Positions 36,028 through 45,346 of a DNA stretch of 64,000 nucleotides are shown piece after piece. Position 1 is the stretch's first letter. Each line of letters begins with the position of its first letter. The translations under genes and the position numbers were made by a program. The DNA comes from Kroppenstedtia guangzhouensis (GTDB taxonomy: Bacteria; Bacillota; Bacilli; Thermoactinomycetales; DSM-45169). Location: NCBI RefSeq assembly GCF_014637345.1, contig NZ_BMEX01000012.1, positions 1-64,000 of the forward strand. The letters are read 5' to 3'. The notes under the pieces were generated by a model. That model was not told where the DNA came from. It made no database searches and saw only the letters and a program-made list of their open reading frames with translations.

Positions 36028-37641
36028 ATGGAGCACCTGGATATGCGAAAAAAAGTGACTATTATGCTCGCTATTATGGCATCCATGCTGTTCGCCAGTC
36101 TGAATCAAACGATTGTGGGGACCTCACTGCCCCGCATCGTAACGGTTCTGGGGGGGATGGAGTACTTTAACTGGGTGTTCACCATCTTTATGTTGGCATC
36201 CAGTGTTACCGCCATTCTGGTGGGTAAACTGTCGGATATCTACGGTCGCAAGATCTTTATCTTGACCGGATTGGGAATCTTTATGGTGGGATCTTTCTTG
36301 TGTGGAACCGCCGGCAACATGATTCAGTTGATCATTTACCGGGGAATCCAGGGCTTCGGCGGGGGGATGATCATGTCCACCGCCTTCACCGCTGTCGGGG
36401 ACCTGTTTTCGCCCCGGGAACGGGGACGCTGGCAGGGTCTGATGAGTTCCGTCTTCGGTTTGTCCAGCGTACTGGGACCCACTTTGGGGGGATACATCGT
36501 GGATCACTTCGACTGGCATTGGGTGTTTTGGATTTTTCTGCCTGTCGGTTTAGTCGCTTTCTTCCTGATCCTCCGCTTATTCCCCAGTGCGGAGACCGGC
36601 GAAAAAAAACGGATCGATTACTTCGGATCGCTGTTTCTGACCTTCACCATGATCCCGATGTTGCTCGCTTTTTCCTGGGCAGGGGAGGATTACGCCTGGA
36701 CCTCCTTTGAGATTTTGGGTCTGTTTGCAATCTCCATCGCCGCCCTGACTGTCTTTATCCTGATTGAAAAACGGACGGAAAACCCGGTGCTGCCCCTCGA
36801 TCTGTTTAAAAACAAGATCTTCACCTTGTCCAATGTTATCGGTTTTTTGATCGGAATCGGCATGTTTAGCGCAATTATGTATATGCCCTTTTTTATACAG
36901 GGAGTGATGGGAACCTCCGCTTCCAAATCGGGTTTTGTCATGATGTTTATGACTCTCAGCATGGTCTTTTCCAGCACGATCACGGGACAAGTGGTCACCC
37001 GTACCGGCAAATATAAAAAGCTGGCCCTGGCCGGGGGACTGATCATGGGCATCGGAATGTACCTCCTCAGTGCCATGGATACAGACACCTCCAACCGGAT
37101 GGCCGCAGTCAACCTTATCATCGTCGGACTTGGTCTGGGAATGGCTTTTCCCATCTTCAACTTGACCGTCCAAAACGCTGTCTCTCACAGCAACCTGGGG
37201 GTGGCCACCGCCTCTATTCAGTTGTTCCGTCAAATGGGAGGAACCGTCGGCGTCTCCGTGATGGGGAGCATCATGTCTTACCGGATGGAAACCAAACTGG
37301 CAGTAGGAGAGACTACCCCTCCCGCCAACACTTTTTCCGGGTTGACAGATAAATTGAAGGGATTGGACCCCCAAATTCTTCTCTCCCCGGAACAGTTGGA
37401 ACACTTGCGCTCTCAGATTCCGCCGGAGATGAGCGGAATATTTGATCAGATGATCCATTTTCTGAGGGAAGCCATGAACTTTGCCCTCTCCGGAGTCTTT
37501 CTCAGCGGAATGGGAGTGATGTTCCTGGCCGTCTTTCTCACCCTCTTCCTACCGGAGATCCCGCTTCGGACCAGCAACTCTGAAGGAGAGAGTCCGGAGC
37601 AGAACCCTTCCTCCAGCGCCGACCTTCAACCGCAAAAATGA
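36028..37641 (+). CDS. MFS multidrug exporter, DHA2 (EmrB/QacA) family
   Basis: This 537-residue protein is a 14-segment drug:proton antiporter. Seen: MLFASLNQTIVGTSLPRIV, typical of DHA2 segment 1; the MFS motif A GKLSDIYGRKIF after segment 2; GIQGFGGGMIMSTAFT; motif C-like GLSSVLGPTLGGYIVDHFDWHWVFWI (positions about 150-175, key G, P, G, G and W); and a long loop before the last segment, as usual in this family. The C-terminus is Ser- and Pro-rich. ATG 36028 has GGGAG 8 nt upstream. It is co-directional with the marR-type gene and probably in one operon. The substrate is unknown. Confidence 0.92.
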   Translation: MEHLDMRKKVTIMLAIMASMLFASLNQTIVGTSLPRIVTVLGGMEYFNWVFTIFMLASSVTAILVGKLSDIYGRKIFILTGLGIFMVGSFLCGTAGNMIQLIIYRGIQGFGGGMIMSTAFTAVGDLFSPRERGRWQGLMSSVFGLSSVLGPTLGGYIVDHFDWHWVFWIFLPVGLVAFFLILRLFPSAETGEKKRIDYFGSLFLTFTMIPMLLAFSWAGEDYAWTSFEILGLFAISIAALTVFILIEKRTENPVLPLDLFKNKIFTLSNVIGFLIGIGMFSAIMYMPFFIQGVMGTSASKSGFVMMFMTLSMVFSSTITGQVVTRTGKYKKLALAGGLIMGIGMYLLSAMDTDTSNRMAAVNLIIVGLGLGMAFPIFNLTVQNAVSHSNLGVATASIQLFRQMGGTVGVSVMGSIMSYRMETKLAVGETTPPANTFSGLTDKLKGLDPQILLSPEQLEHLRSQIPPEMSGIFDQMIHFLREAMNFALSGVFLSGMGVMFLAVFLTLFLPEIPLRTSNSEGESPEQNPSSSADLQPQK

Positions 37642-37794
37642 AGCTTCACCCCCTTTTTGACAGCAGGAAAATTGCTTGAAAGAGACCTTTTATAGTTTCC
37701 CCTCCAGAGGGGATCATGGTGTAAAATAGATGAGAAAAGCCTGTGATCCCACCCGGGAAACACCTAGGGGGATTGGTGAAAGGGAGTGAATCAC

Positions 37795-38700
37795 GTGTCG
37801 AATCCCAACCGAAGAGCTTCCGAAGAAGCTTATCAGGTTTTATTATATTACCAATACGTCCCTATCAAAGATCCACAAAACTTTGCCCAGGAACATCTCG
37901 CTTTCTGCCGGGAACTGGGCCTGAAGGGGCGCATCCTGGTGGCGGAAGAGGGGATCAACGGTACCCTTTCCGGAACCGTTCCTGCCACGAAAACTTATAT
38001 GGAGACGATGCACGCAGATCCCCGGTTCCGCAAGATGGTTTTCAAAGTGGACTCTCATGACGGACACGCTTTTAAGAAGATACATGTCCGTCATAAACCG
38101 GAACTGGTTACATTCCGTGTCAAAAAGGAGCTGGACCCCAATAAAAATTCGGGAAAACGCCTGACACCCAAACAATTCCGGGAAGCGATGCAGGAAGATG
38201 ATGTCCTGATTCTGGACGGTCGAACCGGTTATGAGTATGATCTCGGTCATTTCCGAAACGCCATACGCCCCGATGTCCGTTCCTTCCGGGAGTTCCCCGA
38301 TTGGATTCGGAAAAATCTGTCCTCATACAAAGATAATAAAATCCTCACCTACTGCACCGGGGGGATCCGCTGTGAGAAGTTGACCGCCTTCATGCTGGAG
38401 GAGGGGTTTCGCGACGTCTCTCAGCTGGAAGGTGGAATCGTCACCTATGGAAAGGACCCGGAGGTAAGGGGGGAGGGTTTCGAAGGTAAGTGTTTCGTCT
38501 TTGATGAACGCCTGTCCGTACCGATCAACCGAGTGAAGGAGACGATCGTCGGCAAATGTTTTCACTGTGGCGGTCCAACAGAGCAGTACATCAACTGCGC
38601 CAACGACCGCTGCCACCGCCTCCATCTGTGTTGCCCGGATTGCGAAGAGGAACACCGGGGTTTTTGTTCCCCCTCCTGCAGGATCAACTCACCTGCCTGA
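37795..38700 (+). CDS. trhO: Oxygen-dependent tRNA uridine(34) hydroxylase
   Basis: This 301-residue member of the UPF0176/TrhO rhodanese family (YbfQ in B. subtilis) hydroxylates wobble uridine in certain tRNAs. Seen: an N-terminal acylphosphatase-like domain (LLYYQYVPI, GRILVAEEGINGTLSGT); a rhodanese domain with VLILDGRTGYEYDLGHF and the catalytic Cys in LTYCTGGIRCEKL; and a C-terminal cysteine-rich region with CFHCGG, CANDRCHRLHLCCPDC and FCSPSC that should bind zinc. GTG 37795 is chosen because GGGAG is 8 nt upstream. A clear terminator follows. It appears to be monocistronic. Confidence 0.93.
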   Translation: MSNPNRRASEEAYQVLLYYQYVPIKDPQNFAQEHLAFCRELGLKGRILVAEEGINGTLSGTVPATKTYMETMHADPRFRKMVFKVDSHDGHAFKKIHVRHKPELVTFRVKKELDPNKNSGKRLTPKQFREAMQEDDVLILDGRTGYEYDLGHFRNAIRPDVRSFREFPDWIRKNLSSYKDNKILTYCTGGIRCEKLTAFMLEEGFRDVSQLEGGIVTYGKDPEVRGEGFEGKCFVFDERLSVPINRVKETIVGKCFHCGGPTEQYINCANDRCHRLHLCCPDCEEEHRGFCSPSCRINSPA

Positions 38701-38712
38701 ACATGCCATTTC

Positions 38713-38735
38713 ACCCGTCTGCGACGGGTTTTTTT
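38713..38735 (+). terminator. Terminator after trhO
   Basis: ACCCGTC, loop TGC, GACGGGT, then a run of T, 12 nt after the stop codon. Confidence 0.88.
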
Positions 38736-38807
38736 GTTTTTTTCTCCGTGACAGGATTGTGGATCTTTCCCGAACCTCATGCCCACACCTTGAATTCACA
38801 ATAAAGA

Positions 38808-38834
38808 TCGCAATCCAGATTGGATTGCGATCAG
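38808..38834. other. Perfect 12-bp hairpin before hsp20 (convergent side)
   Basis: GATCGCAATCCA and TGGATTGCGATC flank a 3-nt loop. It has no T-run in either direction, so it may be a weak bidirectional terminator or a protein site between convergent trhO and hsp20. Confidence 0.45.
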
Positions 38835-38912
38835 GGTTATTGATGAACCACATTTTGGATGGGGAGATCGTGTTCACCCACGCTCCGATTTCACTCACAG
38901 GCACAAGCCACG

Positions 38913-38933
38913 CCTGGTTCGCTTCGCTCCGGG
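38913..38933. repeat. Short GC-rich repeat motif, copy 4
   Basis: CCTGGTTCGCTTCGCTCCGG, a diverged copy of the motif found at 15841, 22356 and 23477. Confidence 0.35.
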
Positions 38934-38971
38934 TCTCGCGATGACTCCCTCAACCATCCACTTTCTGGCTT

Positions 38972-39424
38972 TCAGTGTCTGTTAATCTGAATCCTCCGCG
39001 GCTCCCGTGACTGATCTTTCGGCACACGGATAAAAAGAACCCCGTTCTTCGCATCGGCGGTGATTCCTTCCACATCTACATTGTCCGGCAAAGGGAAGGA
39101 TCGCTGAAAGGTGCCGTAACGGCTTTCCACCAAGTGGTAACGGCTGTCTTCTTTTCGTTCCTCCCTCCGTTCCCCCCGGATCACCAGAGTGTTCCCCTGG
39201 ACCTCAATTTCTATGTCATCCGGCTCCATTCCCGGCATCTCAGCTTGGATGACATAGTGATCCGCCTTCTCTTCCACATTCAAAGCCGGCAGGAACCTCT
39301 GCCTCCCAAACTCTTCTCCGGGAAACAGCGGTTCATTGAAAAAACGCTGAAATGAACGGTCCAACTCATGTCGAAACCGGGTCACTGGATCGTGATGACC
39401 TTCATAGCGCTCCAAAAAGCCCAT
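38972..39424 (-). CDS. Small heat-shock protein, Hsp20/alpha-crystallin family
   Basis: This roughly 150-residue holdase chaperone would bind unfolding proteins in the cytosol. Seen: an N-terminal Phe-rich arm (RHELDRSFQRFFNEP); an alpha-crystallin domain starting LPALNVEEKADHYVIQAEMPG; GNTLVIRGERREE; RYGTFQRSFPLP; the conserved A-x-x-x-N-G-V-L motif (ADAKNGVLFIRVPK); and the C-terminal I-x-I anchor (RRIQINRH). The start is uncertain: ATG 39424 has AAAGGG about 12 nt upstream, and an in-frame GTG at 39445 is also possible. No CIRCE element was seen upstream. Confidence 0.9.
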   Translation of the reverse strand: MGFLERYEGHHDPVTRFRHELDRSFQRFFNEPLFPGEEFGRQRFLPALNVEEKADHYVIQAEMPGMEPDDIEIEVQGNTLVIRGERREERKEDSRYHLVESRYGTFQRSFPLPDNVDVEGITADAKNGVLFIRVPKDQSREPRRIQINRH

Positions 39425-39450
39425 ATCTACACACATCCCTTTCACAGTGT

Positions 39451-39606
39451 TTACGTGATATGGTGCATCAAAAGAGAGCTATTTATAAGGAAAAGTGAGG
39501 ACAGGGAAAACTCCGGGCCACTTGATTCATTCTCGGAGCGGACTCTGAAATGATTCATGCCAATCATTTGCGGGTCTGCCGGTGTTTTATTTTTGTACCA
39601 CTCCAT
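39451..39606 (-). CDS. Possible 51-residue protein upstream of hsp20
   Basis: The frame from ATG 39606 has AAAGGAGATCATCGAG just upstream, which is a good ribosome site, and encodes MEWYKNKTPADP... ending LLMHHIT. Its C-terminal codons lie in a segment (39466-39506) repeated at 40274-40314 in a non-coding position. That argues the 3' part may be mobile-element debris. I recognise no family. It may be a small gene truncated by an insertion. Confidence 0.35.
   Translation of the reverse strand: MEWYKNKTPADPQMIGMNHFRVRSENESSGPEFSLSSLFLINSSLLMHHIT
39466..39506. repeat. Direct repeat, left copy
   Basis: CATCAAAAGAGAGC followed by an AT-rich stretch with TTTATAAGG and a GAGGACAGGG-like end matches 40274-40314 at roughly 34 of 41 positions, in direct orientation. 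The two copies bracket the region with the group II intron fragment. Confidence 0.5.
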
Positions 39607-39969
39607 CTCGATGATCTCCTTTATGGAACTTTTAACCCTGTTTATATAGCGTTGTCCAAGTAGCCAAGGCCTTTTCCGACTTTTCATATGATAGAAAGAC
39701 AGTTAAACTTCTTTCCAGTATTATGAAAGCACCTTAGTGGAGCGGAATAAGTATGGATAAAACCCATTTCGGTTTTAACAAAAGGACAGGAAAAAATCGG
39801 TCTACTGAACCGAATAACTCCCTTATTGGCTGGCAAACCTCAGGTAAACGAGACAAGGGTTACGGGATCATTGGAGGGCCGGGACAACCGAGCGATAAAA
39901 AAAAGAGGAAGGGTTTGATTATGGGTATCTATCGAGGGCAAGCAATTGAAAGTATGTGAAGATCCCGCC

Positions 39970-40202
39970 GAAGGAAGATCAAATCCGCAATCAGGTATTG
40001 GAGAAGTTGGCAGCAAGGACTTTGTCTTGTGATGCAGACTCATCCAAGCAGGGACCGCCTGATGAGGTTCCTGTCAGAGGTTTGCCGCCGGCTTCCTTCA
40101 GATTCCACGTCGCCGTGGACACCCTTACCTTCAGCTAACGGCTACTGCTGCCTTCACCGCTCGGGACTTTCACGCTATAGAACGTGCCCATGCCGGGCGC
40201 GC
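39970..40202 (-). mobile_element. Group II intron 5' fragment (domain I), no reverse transcriptase
   Basis: On the minus strand the sequence opens GCGCGCCCGGCATGGGCACG and continues TATAGCGTGAAAGTCCCGAG, GTAGCCGTTAGCTGAAGG, AAGGGTGTCCACGGCGACG, TGGAATCTGAAGGAAGCC, GGCAAACCTCTGACAGGAAC and ACAAGACAAAGTCC. This is the conserved opening of a common bacterial group II intron ribozyme as I know it. No maturase ORF or domain V hairpin follows, so it is a 5' remnant. A 27-nt hairpin (40206-40232) lies 4 nt outside the 5' end, the kind of stem some introns insert next to. Confidence 0.72.
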
Positions 40203-40205
40203 ATC

Positions 40206-40232
40206 AGATCCACATCCTCAACGGATGTGGAT
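40206..40232. other. Hairpin flanking the intron fragment
   Basis: GATCCACATCC, loop TCAAC, GGATGTGGATC, followed on the plus strand by the T-rich CCTTTCTTTG. It could be a plus-strand terminator or the original intron target stem. Confidence 0.55.
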
Positions 40233-40273
40233 CCCTTTCTTTGTTTTGATAAAAAAACACCGGAAATTCTTTT

Positions 40274-40314
40274 CATCAAAAGAGAGCCTTTTTATAAGGG
40301 AAGTAAGGATGGGG
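40274..40314. repeat. Direct repeat, right copy
   Basis: The partner of 39466-39506; it starts CATCAAAAGAGAGCC and ends GTAAGGATGGGG. Confidence 0.5.
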
Positions 40315-40390
40315 GCTTCCGTCCTAGAATGTGCAAAAAAGACATCCACCGATTGGGTATCTCTTTGAAAATGGACGGCATACTAGCCTC

Positions 40391-41239
40391 TCAAGCGTTC
40401 ACCTCTCCGAGAACACCCCGCGTGGCCGCCATCCCGATGATCACGCAGGCCCACATCTGCTTGTAGGCGGTAATGCAATCTCCGGCAGTGAAACGGATCG
40501 TCTTGGGACCGATCAGATCCACTCCCGGGATCGTGGTCGTCATCAACGCTTGGTTGGTCCCGTGAAAATCGATCTCGTAAGTGACCGGCCCCTCCACGAC
40601 CCAAGGCTGGATCCACTTCCTTCCTCTCACCGCTGCCTCCGCCTGCCGACGAATCATCTGACGGGCCTCCTTCAGAGGAAGAAGCCGGGCCGCCAGACGA
40701 TCCACCCCCACCTTGACCACAGCTGTGTGGACCCCGGGAGCAAACCGCCGCACCTCCTCGACAACCACATCATCCCCGGTGACGAGCAGAACGGGCACCC
40801 TGTGGAAACCGGCCACACCAGCGTTCATCTCCGCCTCACCGACAGGCTGCCCATTGATGCGAATCTCGGCAACACTGCCCCCGGATAAGGTGTGATTGAT
40901 CACCCCCCGTTCCGATCCCCCCTCCCGGCCGTGGTATCCGACGAAGAATACCCCGGCGAAGGAGTCATCTATCCCCTCCATCTGACACATCACCCGATTG
41001 TTCCCTGAGATCAGCTGTGCCCGGGGGTCCAGTTCCTCAATCAGGATATTGGACATATTGCCATGACCGTCACAGACGACTACCTCTGTCGCTCCTCCGG
41101 CAAAAGCCCCTTTGATCGCTGCATTGACATCAGCGGTCATCAGCCGCCGAAACCGCTGGTACTCGCTCTCCTTCTTCAGCTGCATGTTAGCCGCCACACC
41201 GGAGATTCCCTCCATATCGGCGGAAATGTAAATTTTCAA
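40391..41239 (-). CDS. dppA: D-aminopeptidase, DppA/M55 family
   Basis: This 282-residue zinc peptidase of family M55 removes N-terminal D-amino acids and in Bacillus helps recycle D-Ala-containing peptides. Seen: KIYISADMEGISG, the N-terminal zinc-binding SxDxEG motif; CDGHGNMSNI with zinc His; GYHGREGG; HTLSGGSVAEIRING; and ETN-type features replaced by the family's GEAEMNAGVAGFHRVP (conserved Glu, Asn, Ala). Length is normal. The TTG start at 41239 has GGTGAGG 5-6 nt upstream. In B. subtilis dppA heads a dipeptide-transport operon; here no dpp transporter genes are adjacent and the gene stands alone. Confidence 0.93.
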   Translation of the reverse strand: MKIYISADMEGISGVAANMQLKKESEYQRFRRLMTADVNAAIKGAFAGGATEVVVCDGHGNMSNILIEELDPRAQLISGNNRVMCQMEGIDDSFAGVFFVGYHGREGGSERGVINHTLSGGSVAEIRINGQPVGEAEMNAGVAGFHRVPVLLVTGDDVVVEEVRRFAPGVHTAVVKVGVDRLAARLLPLKEARQMIRRQAEAAVRGRKWIQPWVVEGPVTYEIDFHGTNQALMTTTIPGVDLIGPKTIRFTAGDCITAYKQMWACVIIGMAATRGVLGEVNA

Positions 41240-41672
41240 GACTGCCTCACCTCGGTTATTTAATATTCAATGTATAATTCTCCACAGATGATCTATAATC
41301 CCTTATCAAATTTCTTCAGTACCTTCACGAACTGAAGAAAAGATGTAGAGAATCGATGGTTGAAGAGGTTCAGAAAATGGAGACATGCCCTGTCGTTGTA
41401 AGGACGTGTGAGCAAACTGTCTTCGTTCGACCTCCAGTAGCGTAAAAAAACCGGAGACCGACAACAAATTTAAAAACGGAAATTCCAAAAGGTTATACAG
41501 GGCATATTGGAATATCCTCTGTTTAGATGCTTTTGTGCCAAAGCCAATGACACTTGATTTGCAAAAACCATTGTGATAATGTTGGCTTCGTCTTGGAAAT
41601 TTTATAGGTTTTAAACGTCCTATTAGGAATTGAAACTGGATATGGCAAATAAGACAAAAAAGGTTGGTGTAC
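41240..41672. other. Intergenic region without recognised features
   Basis: This 433-base AT-rich region lies between divergent dppA and the lipoprotein gene. Fragmentary reading frames occur on the minus strand (41306-41560), but none has start signals or a family I recognise. It may contain decayed transposon sequence and must contain promoters for both flanking genes. Confidence 0.45.
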
Positions 41673-42245
41673 ATGTTGCAAAAAATTTGTTTATCATTAC
41701 TGATAACCTTATTGTTGGCCGGTTGCATGAACTCAAACGGGGATGGTGATTCGCACAAACCGAAACAAGAGCAACCAACCAATGCGGAATCTTCAAATGA
41801 TCAGGAGAGTGAAGATCAGACAGCAACCGAGGAGCATGAAGATCAGACCGCAACGAACCCCTCCTCCGACCCGAATAAAAAGGAGAATTATCCCTGGTGG
41901 CGTCATTCCGTTCAGGAACATGAAAAAAATTTAACCTTTGTCGACCATCACACAAAAGGCTCCAATGGGAAATATACTATCGATCTGACTATTACCTGTC
42001 CGCCTGAATATAGATTTTACTATGATCTCATTGTGGTGGATTCGAACGGCAAACATGAAGTGATCAAAAAGCGCGAAGTCTCTTTACCGCCAGAAGCTTC
42101 ATACCGGCCTGAACATATTACATTTTCCATTTCCCTTCCCTCCCGTCCGCCGAAAGAAGGGCTCGCTTATGCTGTCCTGTATAAACTGGACGAAAATGGG
42201 AAGCAATATGATGCGATTCAAGTAAAACTGGAAATATGGGAATAA
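41673..42245 (+). CDS. Lipoprotein of unknown function
   Basis: This 190-residue protein starts with a lipoprotein signal peptide (MLQKICLSLLITLLLAGC, lipobox LLAGC), so it should be anchored to the outer face of the membrane. An acidic, Ser/Thr/Gln-rich linker of about 55 residues contains near-repeats of EDQTATEEHEDQTAT. A compact C-terminal domain from WWRHSVQEHEKNL follows, with beta-rich segments such as KYTIDLTITCPPEYRFYYD and LAYAVLYKLDENG. I do not recognise the domain. ATG 41673 is chosen for AAAGG 9 nt upstream. It is monocistronic. Confidence 0.82.
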   Translation: MLQKICLSLLITLLLAGCMNSNGDGDSHKPKQEQPTNAESSNDQESEDQTATEEHEDQTATNPSSDPNKKENYPWWRHSVQEHEKNLTFVDHHTKGSNGKYTIDLTITCPPEYRFYYDLIVVDSNGKHEVIKKREVSLPPEASYRPEHITFSISLPSRPPKEGLAYAVLYKLDENGKQYDAIQVKLEIWE

Positions 42246-42551
42246 ACATATCACAGCAAAGAGAAACATCCTGACATACCAATAGCCTTGGATTGCTCAA
42301 CACTTCGATATCCCAATCAACATTACTTTGGCAAGATTCCAAAAAGGGGAATGAAAAAGCCGCACCTCTGATATCTCAAAGGCCGCGGCTTTCTGTACGG
42401 TTTAGATCTGATTATACTTCCATAATAATTGGCAAAATCATCGGACGACGCCGCGTCCGCTCAAACAAGAACTTGCTTCATGCATCCCGGATGCTTATCT
42501 TGAGCGAAGCCACTCCCTCATCAAGTCTCCCTTTCTAACATATCTATGAGG

Positions 42552-42580
42552 AAAACCGGGTAGGGATCACTCCCACCCGG
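42552..42580 (-). terminator. Hairpin terminator downstream of the gene remnant
   Basis: On the minus strand, CCGGGTGGGA, loop GTGA, TCCCTACCCGG, then TTTTCCTC. It lies 20 nt after the remnant's stop codon at 42600. Confidence 0.6.
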
Positions 42581-42599
42581 CTGTTCTCATTTCACCTTT

Positions 42600-42795
42600 T
42601 CAATTTTTCAACCCCTTTTTGACTGCATTCACGACATTTTGGATCTTCCCGGTACGCTCCCCTGTTTGCCGTCCACCTTGACCCGATGAATGTCGTCTTC
42701 AGGCTTCGGCGCGGGATTCAGTCGGACATTCTGTTCCTGTTGCTGTTTCGTCCAGGTGGGTGGTTTGGGTTCTGCTGTCGTCTTTTTCTTCAGCC
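42600..42795 (-). pseudogene. Frameshifted C-terminal gene remnant
   Basis: Two minus-strand frames join into a plausible tail: LKKKTTAEPKPPTWTKQQQE... with a PKPEDDIHRVKVDGKQ segment, then after a shift near 42645 ERTGKIQNVVNAVKKGLKN and a stop at 42600. The composition (Lys, Gln, Pro) looks like a real protein end, and a terminator follows, but there is no start upstream, where repeat copy F begins. Family unknown. Confidence 0.35.
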
Positions 42796-42824
42796 CCGGC
42801 GCCTACGCCAACCCCTCAGCATGA

Positions 42825-42952
42825 GCTCGGTGACCAGCGCGGAATCTAAGGGTGGTTTGGTATGGAGCGTCTTTGGCTCATCAGAACACCTGAAGCGGAA
42901 TGTTTAGCCCAATCCCAACCGTTCCGGCCAGCACTCAATCACAGCGCTTCTG
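42825..42952. repeat. Dispersed hairpin repeat, copy F
   Basis: Read on the minus strand it gives AGAAGCGCTGTGATTGAG, GGTTGGGATTGGG, CTGATGAGCCAAAGACGCTCC and CAAACCACCC, matching copies C, D and E in order. The left end is less clear than the right. Confidence 0.65.
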
Positions 42953-43041
42953 GCGATCTGTCTCATTGCCAAATGACTTTTCCGGCAAAAACAACCCCTG
43001 TTTGGGCTTGTAGTATGGATATGCACATAACTTTATTACCA

Positions 43042-44672
<1,631 letters not shown>

Positions 44673-45329
44673 CTAAACGACGGCTTCTTTTGAATCTCTG
44701 ATCCCTTTGGGCGTGACCCATTTTTCCAGAAGGCCGAGGAAAAAATCGGTGATGAGGGCCAACAGAGTTACCGGTACCGCTCCGGCAACAATGTAGTCGG
44801 TTCGGAACAGATTCAGCCCGTTAAAGATAAAATCCCCCAGTCCCCCCGCCCCGATAAAAGAAGCCAAGGTGGCCCAGCCGATCAGATAGACCGTTGACAA
44901 TCGGATCCCGGCCATAATAATCGGCATCGCCAGCGGAACCTCAACATAGCGGATCCGTTGCCAGCCATTCATACCCATTCCCCGGCCCGCCTCCAGCAAT
45001 CCTTGATTCACCCCTCGGATCCCGGTATAGGTGTTCCGCAAAATAGGCAAAACTGAATAAAGAAATAATGCCACAATCGCAGGACCCGTCCCGACTCCGA
45101 GAATGGGAATGAAAAAAGCCAGTATGGCAAGACTGGGGAACGTCTGCACCACACCCACAACCCCCATCACCAGTCCGGCCGCCTTCGGAGTCCGTGACAA
45201 CAGGATGCCAAGGGGAATCGCCACCAGAATTCCGAGGAGAACAGCAATGAGGGAGATGTACAGGTGTTCCCATGTTTTAAGCAACAATTCGTCACCGTTT
45301 TCAGCAAGAAACTGTTTTAAAGCCTGCAT
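44673..45329 (-). CDS. opuCB: Osmoprotectant ABC transporter permease (OpuCB type)
   Basis: This 218-residue permease is paralogous to the one at 43042. Seen: [42 protein letters not shown], the ATPase-contact loop; and [21 protein letters not shown]. Together with opuCD it should form a heterodimeric channel. It starts 17 nt after opuCA, and the spacing implies one polycistronic mRNA. Confidence 0.93.
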   Translation of the reverse strand: MQALKQFLAENGDELLLKTWEHLYISLIAVLLGILVAIPLGILLSRTPKAAGLVMGVVGVVQTFPSLAILAFFIPILGVGTGPAIVALFLYSVLPILRNTYTGIRGVNQGLLEAGRGMGMNGWQRIRYVEVPLAMPIIMAGIRLSTVYLIGWATLASFIGAGGLGDFIFNGLNLFRTDYIVAGAVPVTLLALITDFFLGLLEKWVTPKGIRDSKEAVV

Positions 45330-45346
45330 GTCCTGCTTCCTCCCTC

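Larger units (their letters stand above)
39607..40390. other. Gene-poor region between hsp20 and dppA
   Basis: I see no supportable protein gene. It holds a group II intron 5' fragment (39970-40202, minus), a hairpin (40206-40232) and the right copy of a direct repeat (40274-40314). The stretch 39740-39900 contains GC-rich paired-looking segments (CTGGCAAACCTC, GGAGGGCCGGGACAACC) that could be a structured RNA, but I could not match them to a known riboswitch. Confidence 0.5.
42246..43041. other. Gene-poor region between the lipoprotein gene and opuCD
   Basis: This 796-base stretch holds a hairpin after the lipoprotein gene (42356-42392, AAAGCCGC/GCGGCTTT), a terminator-like hairpin (42552-42580), a probable gene remnant on the minus strand (42600-42795) and hairpin repeat copy F. 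No intact gene was found. Confidence 0.55.

Noticed and set aside
39740-39900. Possible riboswitch (c-di-GMP, c-di-AMP or SAM type)
   Set aside because: I compared the conserved blocks of these classes by eye and none matched; only general GC-rich pairing was seen.
39753-39959. A 68-codon plus-strand frame with Lys/Gly-rich sequence
   Set aside because: No ribosome site at its start and no protein-like pattern; the underlying DNA looks more like structured or decayed sequence.
41306-41782. Minus-strand frame that might be a transposase remnant
   Set aside because: No DDE or Cys-rich motif and no terminal repeats were recognised; it overlaps the lipoprotein start region.
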